Positions 1 through 4,913 of a stretch of 5,061 nt of DNA are shown one piece after another. Where the stretch lies: the NCBI GenBank assembly GCA_045648605.1, contig JAZROG010000007.1, positions 1 to 5,061 of the forward strand. Direction: 5' to 3'. The position numbers were made by a program, and so were the translations under genes. Position 1 is the first letter of the stretch. Every line of letters starts with the position of its first letter. The DNA is from SIG710 sp045648605 (GTDB taxonomy: Bacteria; Bacillota; Clostridia; Oscillospirales; CAG-272). The notes beneath the pieces are model-generated. The model had not been told where the DNA came from. It saw only the letters and a list, made by a program, of their open reading frames with translations, and did not search any database.

Positions 1-36
1 CAAAATATCCGCACACGAATGTGTGCGGATATTTTG
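1..36 (-). terminator. Hairpin at the 3' end of tRNA-Arg, probable terminator
   Basis: A perfect 16-bp inverted repeat (arms 1-16 and 21-36) with a 4-base loop. On the minus strand the first two stem bases are the CA of the encoded CCA end of the tRNA, so the stem starts directly at the tRNA terminus. The far arm ends in ATATTTTG at the window edge. Whether a further T-run follows lies outside the window, so intrinsic termination is inferred from position and stem strength. The structure could also work in the other direction for a gene to the left. Confidence 0.75.
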
Positions 37-109
37 GCACCCGCAACAGGAATCGAACCTGTAACTACCCCTTAGGAGGGGGCTATTATATCCATTTAAC
101 TATGCAGGC
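35..109 (-). tRNA. tRNA-Arg (anticodon CCT, reads AGG)
   Basis: The minus strand folds into a full cloverleaf of 75 nt including an encoded CCA (35-37). The 7-bp acceptor stem pairs GCCTGCA with TGCGGGT, including G-T wobbles, followed by discriminator G. The D-stem is GTTA/TAAT with GG in the loop. The anticodon stem GCCCC/GGGGT closes the loop CTCCTAA, with anticodon CCT after the invariant T33. The T-arm has stem ACAGG/CCTGT and loop TTCGATT. The variable region is short. CCT decodes AGG arginine codons. The gene has its own promoter about 18 nt upstream and a hairpin at its 3' end, so it looks like a single-gene unit. Confidence 0.96.
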
Positions 110-126
110 TTATACATTACCCTAAT

Positions 127-155
127 ATTTTACCACATAGCGAGAAAAAATGCAA
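127..155 (-). promoter_or_regulatory. Promoter of tRNA-Arg
   Basis: On the minus strand there is a -35 TTGCAT (150-155), a 17-nt spacer and a -10 TAAAAT (127-132). The predicted transcription start is near 119-121, leaving a leader of about 10 nt before the mature tRNA at 109. Spacing is ideal and both boxes are near the sigma-A consensus. The spacer-proximal side of the -35 box is T-rich. Confidence 0.75.
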
Positions 156-197
156 TAGTATTTTTAAATTTTAACAATTTTCTGACCAAAAACAATT

Positions 198-224
198 AGG
201 ATGATTCGCAATGCGAACCATCCT
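198..224. repeat. 27-bp near-palindromic repeat, copy 1
   Basis: It begins AGGATGATTCGCA and ends TGCGAACCATCCT. The two 13-base arms pair with one mismatch around a central A. It is identical to 466-492 over exactly 27 bp; the bases on either side differ. On the minus strand the hairpin is followed by AATTGTTTTTGG, which makes this copy a possible intrinsic terminator for leftward transcription from the ATPase operon. In that RNA the arm mismatch becomes a G-U pair. Confidence 0.85.
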
Positions 225-253
225 CAGCGTGTCGAGAAAGTCTCGACACGCTG
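225..253. repeat. Perfect 13-bp hairpin inside the element
   Basis: CAGCGTGTCGAGA pairs perfectly with TCTCGACACGCTG around a 3-base loop (238-240). It abuts repeat copy 1 with no gap, so 198-253 would form two stacked hairpins in RNA. No T-run follows on either strand. Confidence 0.75.
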
Positions 254-283
254 GCAGACATCGAAAAAGGTAGGAATATTTTT

Positions 284-330
284 CGTTCTTACATTCGTCG
301 GCGTACTCGGTACGACAGAGTGTAAGAACG
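284..330. repeat. Long imperfect stem-loop inside the element
   Basis: The outer stem is a perfect 10-bp match of CGTTCTTACA (284-293) with TGTAAGAACG (321-330). It can extend outward through a T5/A5 match at 279-283 and 332-336 with one bulged base. Inside, CGTAC (302-306) pairs with GTACG (310-314) around a TCG loop, so it is a two-tier stem. Paired arms on this scale suggest selection on RNA or DNA folding. Confidence 0.65.
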
Positions 331-342
331 TAAAAAGCAAGT

Positions 343-377
343 AAGCACAAGGCTTTCACGAGGATTGCCTTGTGCTT
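343..377 (+). terminator. 11-bp hairpin with T-rich tail, possible terminator
   Basis: AAGCACAAGGC (343-353) pairs perfectly with GCCTTGTGCTT (367-377) around a 13-base loop. On the plus strand a T-rich stretch follows (378-420), but it is interrupted and starts several bases after the stem, so terminator function is only possible. On the minus strand, TTGCTTTTTACG follows 5 bases after the stem. It may instead be just another stem of the element. Confidence 0.35.
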
Positions 378-465
378 CTTATTGAATTTTATTTTTTCTC
401 TTTTATTTCACTTTTTTATTTTTACTATTATCTACTTGCGGTATTACAGCTTTTTCGACAGTCTG

Positions 466-492
466 AGGATGATTCGCAATGCGAACCATCCT
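466..492. repeat. 27-bp near-palindromic repeat, copy 2
   Basis: Exact copy, in the same orientation, of the sequence at 198-224. It ends 5 bases before the stop codon of the ATPase gene (498-500). No T-run follows it on the minus strand, so on its own it is a poor intrinsic terminator, though it may protect the 3' end of the operon mRNA. Confidence 0.85.
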
Positions 493-497
493 AACAC

Positions 498-1862
498 TTA
501 AAACACTATATCATTGGGAACGAAGGTTGATTTACTTAAGGATTCAGCGGGTGCAAAAATATCTTCAGCATCTTCCTCATGCTTTAAGGTGACGACTCCG
601 CTGCCGACAATATTGGCAAAGGCTGCATTATCATTCTGCATAAGGATATTGAGAACCGTCATATAGTCGCGAAGCATCTCACGGGGGGTGATCATAGAAT
701 CGGCTCCCGCCTTTTCAAGACAAATCGAAAGAAATTGCTCCATCTCAGCATCGCTGATTCTCGGATTCCAATTATAATTCTGAGCATAAAGCTTTGTAAC
801 TCTGCCCAGAAGCGCAAAAAGCTCTTCATCACTAAGCCGACGAAGTCTTATAACAGGGCCGATGAGGTTTTTATATCCTCCGAGCGCAAACCTACTGTCG
901 CAAAGACGGCTGCGAAGCGCCTCATAGCTGAAAAGACCTCTTCTCGTGTCCTCAAGAAATTGCGGTGTACCGCCGAGAATAAGGTCAAGACCCTCTGCTC
1001 TGCCCTGGAGTGTGTCATTGAACATCGAGAGTATCTTTTCATAATTATTTTCGCGGGAAATCCTATGAGTTATTTTATAAAGATTTACACATTCATCAAT
1101 AAATACAACAAGACCTCTATATCCCATTCTGCGCACAAGTACTGCCCAGATCTTTATAAAGTCATACCAATTTTCATCATCTATTATCACAGAAACAGAG
1201 AATCCAAGTGCGCCTCTTGCTTCGGTTTTGGTCGAAAATTCGCCTCTTAGCCAGCGAAGGCAAGCACTTTTCTTTTCGTCCTCACCGTTTTTATAGGCTT
1301 TATAGTATTCACTCATAACATGAGCAAAATCAAAGCCTCCCACAAGATCCTCCATATCACGAAGAACGGAATATATCTTTTTTTCAAGTTCACGAGAAAA
1401 AGCATCGGAGGTCGGGTCAAGACCTGCGCTGACAAGCTGACTGCTCATACCATCAATCCACCTTGCGATGATTTTCGGCAGTGCGCCTCCATCGGGCGAG
1501 GATTTTGAAGCCAGATTCTTTATAAGTTCACGATAAGTAGCAATTCCCGTGCCTCCGCTGCCGTAAAGCCTTCTTTCGGGAGAAAGGTCTGCATCGGCAC
1601 ATACGAAATCACGCTCCATAGCATAACCTCTTATAAGCTGCATAAGGAAGCTTTTTCCGCTTCCGTATCTGCCTATAAGAAAACGCATCGTTCCGCAGCC
1701 CTCGGCAACCTCCTCAAGGTCTGAAAGCAGTGCCGATATCTCGTCTGCTCTTCCAATGGCAATATATGGCGCTCCGCTTCTCGGAACAACCCCTGCCGAA
1801 ACCGATGCTAAAAGCGAAGATAATATCCTTTTAGGTATTTTTTGAGTATTATTTTCTGGCAT
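498..1862 (-). CDS. DUF2791 (BrxC/BrxD-family) P-loop ATPase
   Basis: A 454-aa AAA-type ATPase, presumably cytoplasmic. Walker A is GRYGSGKS (residues 64-71) and Walker B is LVVFIDE (251-257), both intact. After Walker B come GGTPQFLED (297-305) and RRGLFSYEALRSRL (307-320), an arginine-rich segment characteristic of the DUF2791 family as I know it. The N-terminal IPKRI...AIGRADEI segment before Walker A also fits, and the length is about normal. BrxD of type 2 BREX phage defence belongs to this family and acts with a helicase. Here the partner is the upstream TerB-domain gene: the start codon overlaps its stop by one base (TAATG), so translation is probably coupled. No signal peptide or membrane segment is seen. 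No helicase gene follows; the stop lies 5 bp from the repeat element. The family assignment is strong; a defence role is inferred. I leave the symbol empty because a BREX locus is not visible. Confidence 0.88.
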   Translation of the reverse strand: MPENNTQKIPKRILSSLLASVSAGVVPRSGAPYIAIGRADEISALLSDLEEVAEGCGTMRFLIGRYGSGKSFLMQLIRGYAMERDFVCADADLSPERRLYGSGGTGIATYRELIKNLASKSSPDGGALPKIIARWIDGMSSQLVSAGLDPTSDAFSRELEKKIYSVLRDMEDLVGGFDFAHVMSEYYKAYKNGEDEKKSACLRWLRGEFSTKTEARGALGFSVSVIIDDENWYDFIKIWAVLVRRMGYRGLVVFIDECVNLYKITHRISRENNYEKILSMFNDTLQGRAEGLDLILGGTPQFLEDTRRGLFSYEALRSRLCDSRFALGGYKNLIGPVIRLRRLSDEELFALLGRVTKLYAQNYNWNPRISDAEMEQFLSICLEKAGADSMITPREMLRDYMTVLNILMQNDNAAFANIVGSGVVTLKHEEDAEDIFAPAESLSKSTFVPNDIVF

Positions 1863-3481
1863 TATTCAAACATCTCCTTGTAATCTTCAATAACACAGTA
1901 GTATTCACCGTTCTTTTCGAGAATTATATCGCCGTAGGTTTCTGCGGCAATTTCATTTATTTCATCAGCGAGAGAATCAAGCATCCTTCCCTTTTCTCTT
2001 GCCAGCTGAAACTGTTCGCCCAAATTTTCATTTAAAGCCGCACGGATAAAATCCATAAATGGAGCAAGAGCATTGCCCAGGCCTTCTTCATCGCAGTTTT
2101 CAGAGATATCAAATACGAGTGGAGCAACAACCTCCGGGGCAGTGTCTGCCTCTTCTACCTCCTCGAAAGCTTCAATGAGAATATTTGTGGTTTTCCAAGA
2201 TGCCTCCTCGATTTTTTTAGCGGCATCAAGGGAAAATTCACGCTTTGGAAGCTCATAAAGCTTGTCATAATCATGCTTTTCCTCAACCTTTTTTCGAGCC
2301 GTTCGACTGCCAAGCTCCGAATCCATATAATCATCAATACATTTTCTGATGTTCACAGGCAATGAATAGACCGTTAGTCGCGATTTTATACCAAGATATG
2401 CGCGAAGCCTGTTTTCGGTATGCTTTACTACATCACTGACAAGAAAACGCATCTCATGCGAGTGAGAAACGGAGCAATAGGAAACCTCGATTCGACATTT
2501 AACATCGGGAACGCACACAGCACCTGCAAAAGCATCTCTTTTAAGCTCCCCTGCACCAACAAAAATACTTCCGCTCTCACCGAGAACCAAGAGCACCTTC
2601 GTAAGAGCACCTTTAATATATTTTTTATAGAGAGGGAGATTTTCATCGGTTGCATATTTACTCTTTTTATAGTCATAATTCGAGCAAAGCTTAAGAAGTG
2701 CATCGGCAAGCTCTCCATCCGAAAAAATCTGATTTCGACTCTTCCCTCCGCAAATATAAAGCTCCTTAAGATTTGCGCTTTCTATTGCAGCTTTATAGGC
2801 ACCTCCGAGAATCTCCGCAGAGGGCGACAATTTATTGATCAGACAAAAATCTGCGATCCATTCCTTAAGAAGAAAATCAAGCTTCGGATATTTAATCCGA
2901 TATCCTTGCCATACAAAGCAAAGCTGTTTAAGCGCCCTTTCCTTATTCGGCTCAACATTTATAAGCTCGAAAATATATAGCAAAATATAACTGTAGGCAG
3001 CCGATATCACCTTGTTTTCTCTAATCTCGCCCCTCATATATAGGTAAAATTCAAGCTGCTCGGGATCAAGCTGCGAATACTGCGGAACATAGGAAAAAAA
3101 CGAAGGCTCAAGGCATTTTGAGGCATCTGCTTCAATATACCTTATTCCATCCTCATAAAAAGAGGAATAATATGCAAAATTTTCCCTTTTGAATATTTTT
3201 ACATTTTTTATAAAAGGGTTTTCGGGTGAATATTCAATGGATGGTGTGGGTGGCTCGGCAGGCCGACTGACAAATGATAAGTGTCTTTCACTATCCTCTG
3301 TCGGGCGCATCTCAATGGTCTTTAGCTTATCATCCGAGGTTCTTTCCTTTGCCTTTAAAATAACCTCAACGGGTGTGGTATCATAGGTATGTGCCTGAAA
3401 ATTAGCCGCTTTCTTTTTCTGCGGCAAAAGCTTTTCAATGTCCCAAAATTCATCAAGGGAGCTTTTTTCTTCTTTACCCAT
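1862..3481 (-). CDS. TerB-N/TerB-C domain protein
   Basis: 539 aa from ATG 3481. The open frame extends further upstream to 3616, but AGGAGG sits 7 nt before ATG 3481 and a perfect promoter lies inside the extension, so that extension is not translated from this promoter. Residues 1-90 are charged and proline-bearing, probably a flexible leader. Residues about 95-300 match TerB-N: QLDPEQLEFYLYMRGEIREN (137-156), then AYSYILLYIFELIN (162-175). Residues about 415-539 resemble TerB-C: SLDAAKKIEE near its start and LADEINEIAAETYGDIILE near the end. These domains flank or accompany TerB-type modules in proteins named after tellurite resistance, and they are linked in comparative-genomics literature to DNA processing and stress or phage response. 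No enzymatic motif is visible, so it is probably a scaffold or sensor. It is first in an operon with the DUF2791 ATPase, its likely partner. Cytoplasmic; no signal peptide. Direct function is unknown. Confidence 0.85.
   Translation of the reverse strand: MGKEEKSSLDEFWDIEKLLPQKKKAANFQAHTYDTTPVEVILKAKERTSDDKLKTIEMRPTEDSERHLSFVSRPAEPPTPSIEYSPENPFIKNVKIFKRENFAYYSSFYEDGIRYIEADASKCLEPSFFSYVPQYSQLDPEQLEFYLYMRGEIRENKVISAAYSYILLYIFELINVEPNKERALKQLCFVWQGYRIKYPKLDFLLKEWIADFCLINKLSPSAEILGGAYKAAIESANLKELYICGGKSRNQIFSDGELADALLKLCSNYDYKKSKYATDENLPLYKKYIKGALTKVLLVLGESGSIFVGAGELKRDAFAGAVCVPDVKCRIEVSYCSVSHSHEMRFLVSDVVKHTENRLRAYLGIKSRLTVYSLPVNIRKCIDDYMDSELGSRTARKKVEEKHDYDKLYELPKREFSLDAAKKIEEASWKTTNILIEAFEEVEEADTAPEVVAPLVFDISENCDEEGLGNALAPFMDFIRAALNENLGEQFQLAREKGRMLDSLADEINEIAAETYGDIILEKNGEYYCVIEDYKEMFE
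1874..1879 (-). promoter_or_regulatory. Ribosome binding site of the ATPase gene, inside the upstream gene
   Basis: AAGGAG on the minus strand lies within the last codons of the TerB-domain gene, 11 nt before ATG 1862. With the TAATG stop-start overlap it supports translational coupling of the two genes and fixes the ATPase start. Confidence 0.7.
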
Positions 3482-3488
3482 GCTTCCA

Positions 3489-3494
3489 CCTCCT
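3489..3494 (-). promoter_or_regulatory. Ribosome binding site deciding the TerB-domain gene start
   Basis: A perfect AGGAGG on the minus strand, 7 nt from ATG 3481. It overrides the upstream in-frame starts at 3616 and the later in-frame ATGs, none of which has a comparable site. Confidence 0.85.
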
Positions 3495-3511
3495 CTAAAG
3501 GTTATTATATT

Positions 3512-3540
3512 ATTATAACATTCCATAGTGTTTTTGTCAA
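3512..3540 (-). promoter_or_regulatory. Perfect consensus sigma-A promoter of the TerB/ATPase operon
   Basis: On the minus strand there is TTGACA (3535-3540), a 17-nt spacer and TATAAT (3512-3517), an exact consensus match. Transcription should start near 3504-3506, giving a leader of about 25 nt. A promoter this strong normally implies high expression or a repressor. Tandem repeats with T-tracts lie immediately upstream (3548-3587) and could act as an UP element or as binding sites. Confidence 0.9.
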
Positions 3541-3547
3541 GATAAAA

Positions 3548-3587
3548 TAAAAATGTGCAGAGAAAAATAAAAATGTGCAGAGAAAAA
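3548..3587. repeat. Two tandem copies of a 20-bp repeat upstream of the operon promoter
   Basis: The 20-bp unit TAAAAATGTGCAGAGAAAAA occurs twice without a gap (3548-3567 and 3568-3587). It starts 7 bp beyond the -35 box. The 20-bp period is about two helical turns, so the A-tracts and the TGTGCAG cores fall on one face of the DNA. This suits an UP element, DNA bending or paired operator sites. A third, inverted CTGCAC lies at 3592-3597. Confidence 0.8.
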
Positions 3588-3606
3588 TGAACTGCACCAA
3601 ATTGTG

Positions 3607-3643
3607 CGGACAGCACAAAAAGGGGCCTTTAGGTAGAAAATAT
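3607..3643 (+). repeat. Left terminal inverted repeat of the IS
   Basis: Begins CGGACAGCACAAAAAGGGG and continues into CCTTTAGGTAGAAAATAT. It matches the right end of the IS in inverted orientation with small gaps, and lies just past the stop codon of orfB (3650-3652). Confidence 0.65.
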
Positions 3644-3649
3644 TAAATT

Positions 3650-4504
3650 TTAAGCAACGAACTGACATCGCTTTTCGAGTGGTGTCAGTTTTGTTTTGAG
3701 TTGAATACGTTCATTGTTGTAAAAGTGGATGTATGCACCTATGAGGAGGCGCGCCTCCTCATAGGTGCGAATTTTTGCTCGATAAATACACTCGGTTTTG
3801 AGGATTGAGAAAAAATTTTCAGCTAAAGCGTTATCATATGGATTTCCACGTCTTGACATTGACGGCGTAATGTGGTATGATTGTGTTAGCTTAAAATATG
3901 CTTGCGAAGTGTATTGAAAGCCTTGGTCACTGTGGAGGTGCAAGCTCCCGGTGACCTTTTCCTTTCTCTTGGCTGCTCTGATGGTAGAGAGAACAAGGTT
4001 AATATTCTGTTCAGTACCGGTTTTGTAAGCGACGATGCTGTTGTCATAGAGGTCACGAATGACCGAAAGATACAGTACACCTTGACCTGTTTTGATATAC
4101 GAAATATCCGTTACCCACTTTTGGTTGGGACGATCTGCGTGAAAGTCTCTGTTAAGCAGGTTTGGATATCTATGTAAATACTCACCGTAGTTACGGTACT
4201 TCTTTCTCCTGACAACAGAAAGCAGATTGTATTTCTGCATTACACGAAGTACAGTTTTGGGATTTTTGTGGATTCCTTGTCTTTCAAGCCATATATGCAC
4301 TCTTCGATAGCCGTAGGTACTGTGGCTATGTTCTTGACACTCTCGGATCTTCTCGGCAAGAGGAAGATCCCACGCAGGAATATTCATCCTTTTGACATAG
4401 TCATAGTAGCCACTTCTTGATACCTCAAAGAACCGACACATTTCGCTTATCCCATATTTTCCCTTGTGACGATAGATTACCATGTATTTTACACTTGTTC
4501 TCAC
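3650..4504 (-). CDS. IS3-family transposase OrfB (DDE integrase catalytic subunit)
   Basis: 284 aa if read from GTG 4504. Residues about 45-100 form the helix-turn-helix region common to OrfB proteins (STYGYRRVHIWL, 62-73). The retroviral-integrase-type core follows, with catalytic D133 in QKWVTDISYI, D193 in HSDQGFQY and E229 in DNALAENFF. There are 35 residues between the second Asp and the Glu, the classic DD(35)E spacing. The C-terminal YIHFYNNERIQLKTKLTPLE is the family signature. The start overlaps the orfA stop as GTGA in the -1 frame. No good ribosome binding site fits GTG 4504, so expression is probably by coupling or as an OrfAB fusion through -1 frameshifting. The frame stays open upstream into orfA. 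The protein joins IS ends to target DNA. Confidence 0.94.
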   Translation of the reverse strand: MRTSVKYMVIYRHKGKYGISEMCRFFEVSRSGYYDYVKRMNIPAWDLPLAEKIRECQEHSHSTYGYRRVHIWLERQGIHKNPKTVLRVMQKYNLLSVVRRKKYRNYGEYLHRYPNLLNRDFHADRPNQKWVTDISYIKTGQGVLYLSVIRDLYDNSIVAYKTGTEQNINLVLSTIRAAKRKEKVTGSLHLHSDQGFQYTSQAYFKLTQSYHITPSMSRRGNPYDNALAENFFSILKTECIYRAKIRTYEEARLLIGAYIHFYNNERIQLKTKLTPLEKRCQFVA

Positions 4505-4836
4505 TTCCTTTCTGTGAGCGAGAGAAAATCCCGCATCAGTTCATTTTCCATTTCTAATTGCTTTATCCGAGCATCCTTCCGAGCCAGCTTGTAACGCAGT
4601 GCTGTAACCTTGTCTTCTTCCGTTACCTCAATATCCTTTGCCGGTCTGCCTTTCTTCTTGTGGGGTATTCCTGCGGCTATTCTGCGTTGCTTTTTATGGT
4701 ATCTCTCAAAAAACTTTCTTATTTGTTTCTTGGTAAACCCTAATTTGTCTCCTATTTCTTGATGACAATATCCTTTTTCTCTCAACTCCAATATTTCTTC
4801 TTCATATTCTTGTATGTGCCTATATTCTCGTGACAT
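4501..4836 (-). CDS. IS3-family transposase OrfA (DNA-binding subunit)
   Basis: 111 aa from ATG 4836, with AGGAGG 8 nt upstream. Residues about 12-45 form a helix-turn-helix (EEILELREKGYCHQEIGDKL then TKKQIRKFF). A basic KKKGRPAKD patch lies at 60-68. The tail from about 75 to 108 is a heptad-type coiled coil (KVTALRYKLARKDARIKQLE), as is usual for dimerising OrfA proteins. OrfA binds the IS ends and regulates the fused OrfAB transposase. Its translation signal lies inside a 14-bp palindrome, so it should be translated well only from the IS's own promoter. It ends in a 4-base overlap with orfB. Confidence 0.92.
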   Translation of the reverse strand: MSREYRHIQEYEEEILELREKGYCHQEIGDKLGFTKKQIRKFFERYHKKQRRIAAGIPHKKKGRPAKDIEVTEEDKVTALRYKLARKDARIKQLEMENELMRDFLSLTERK

Positions 4837-4844
4837 AAAAAATT

Positions 4845-4881
4845 CCTCCTATGGTAGATGTTTATATTCTACCATAGGAGG
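4845..4881 (-). promoter_or_regulatory. Palindrome sequestering the orfA ribosome binding site
   Basis: A perfect 14-bp inverted repeat (4845-4858 with 4868-4881) around a 9-base loop. The downstream arm on the minus strand contains the AGGAGG of orfA (4845-4850). The -10 box of the IS promoter overlaps the upstream arm and loop, so a transcript from that promoter starts near 4859 and carries only the downstream arm, leaving the site free. A transcript entering from outside carries both arms and hides the site. RBS occlusion of this kind is known from other insertion sequences such as IS10 and IS50. Here it is read from the sequence. Confidence 0.8.
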
Positions 4882-4894
4882 CCCTTTTTTTCAA
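4866..4894 (-). promoter_or_regulatory. IS transposase promoter in the right end
   Basis: On the minus strand there is TTGAAA (4889-4894), a 17-nt spacer and TAGAAT (4866-4871). The -35 box lies inside the terminal inverted repeat. The predicted start is near 4859, which is the first base after the upstream arm and within the loop of the palindrome at 4845-4881. Confidence 0.75.
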
Positions 4895-4901
4895 TTGTCC
4901 G
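4866..4901 (-). repeat. Right terminal inverted repeat of the IS
   Basis: Reading inward on the minus strand it begins CGGACAATTGAAAAAAAGGG and continues to GGTAGAAT. It matches the left end at 3607-3643 apart from short gaps. The outer limit could be 4901 or 4913. Confidence 0.65.
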
Positions 4902-4913
4902 TTTTTAACGGAC
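4897..4913. repeat. 7-bp hairpin straddling the right IS edge
   Basis: GTCCGTT (4897-4903) and AACGGAC (4907-4913) pair around TTT. The left arm is the tip of the IS; the right arm is an extra copy of the tip sequence CGGAC facing the other way. It ends exactly where TTGTGC, also found left of the IS, begins. Confidence 0.6.

Larger units (their letters stand above)
198..492. mobile_element. MITE-like, hairpin-rich non-coding repeat element
   Basis: This 295-bp stretch fills the gap between the tRNA promoter and the ATPase gene and carries no credible coding region. Both ends are the same 27-bp near-palindrome. Reading inward from each end, about 43 bp (198-240 against 450-492) match at 37 positions as terminal inverted repeats, including CAG..TGTCGA.AAAG beyond the palindromes. 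The flanking bases AACAATT (191-197) and AACACTT (493-499) form a 7-bp near-duplication, as expected of an old target-site duplication. Inside are three further hairpins (225-253, 284-330, 343-377). No transposase is encoded, so it would be non-autonomous. A clustered REP-type repeat or a structured RNA is the alternative. A 62-codon minus-strand open frame runs across the hairpins, but I regard it as spurious. Confidence 0.5.
3607..4901 (-). mobile_element. IS3-family insertion sequence (IS150-like), apparently complete
   Basis: About 1.3 kb, a usual length for the family, holding orfA and orfB on the minus strand. The ends match as imperfect inverted repeats: reading inward from 3607 and from 4901 both begin CGGACA, then share an A-run followed by GGGCCT and a GGTAGAA..AT segment, with small gaps. 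Both frames are open and the catalytic triad is intact, so the element may be active. The exact edges are uncertain: TTGTGC flanks the left end at 3602-3607 and recurs at 4914-4919, which would place the right edge at 4913 instead. No obvious duplication fits the 4901 edge. It sits between the operon promoter and a divergent gene. Confidence 0.88.

Noticed and set aside
35..109. tRNA-Arg as the attachment site of a genomic island carrying the TerB/ATPase genes.
   Set aside because: Integrases usually target the tRNA 3' end, which faces away from these genes. No copy of the tRNA 3' end and no integrase is seen on the operon side.
171..359. A 62-codon minus-strand open frame starting MKALCLLAFYVLTL, resembling a small secreted cysteine-rich peptide.
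   Set aside because: It runs through the hairpin arms of the repeat element, so its residues are set by palindromes. I see no ribosome binding site at its start; the signal-peptide look is probably chance.
198..492. CRISPR array, because of two identical 27-bp units.
   Set aside because: Only two copies, 241 bp apart, with structured sequence between them and no spacer pattern.
735..1250. A 171-codon plus-strand open frame opposite the ATPase gene.
   Set aside because: It is the antisense shadow of a well-conserved ATPase; the translation has no recognisable domain and no ribosome binding site was found.
2420..2980. A 186-codon plus-strand open frame opposite the TerB-domain gene.
   Set aside because: Antisense shadow rich in Lys, Ile and Phe, with no domain and no start signal.
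1862..3481. Calling the operon a tellurite-resistance system from the TerB name.
   Set aside because: TerB-N and TerB-C are separate domains named for association with TerB. No terZABCDE-type gene is present, so a tellurite role is not supported.
3482..3616. A 45-residue N-terminal extension of the TerB-domain protein.
   Set aside because: The promoter (3512-3540) and tandem repeats lie inside it, and the true start at 3481 has a perfect AGGAGG. The extension even crosses into the IS end.
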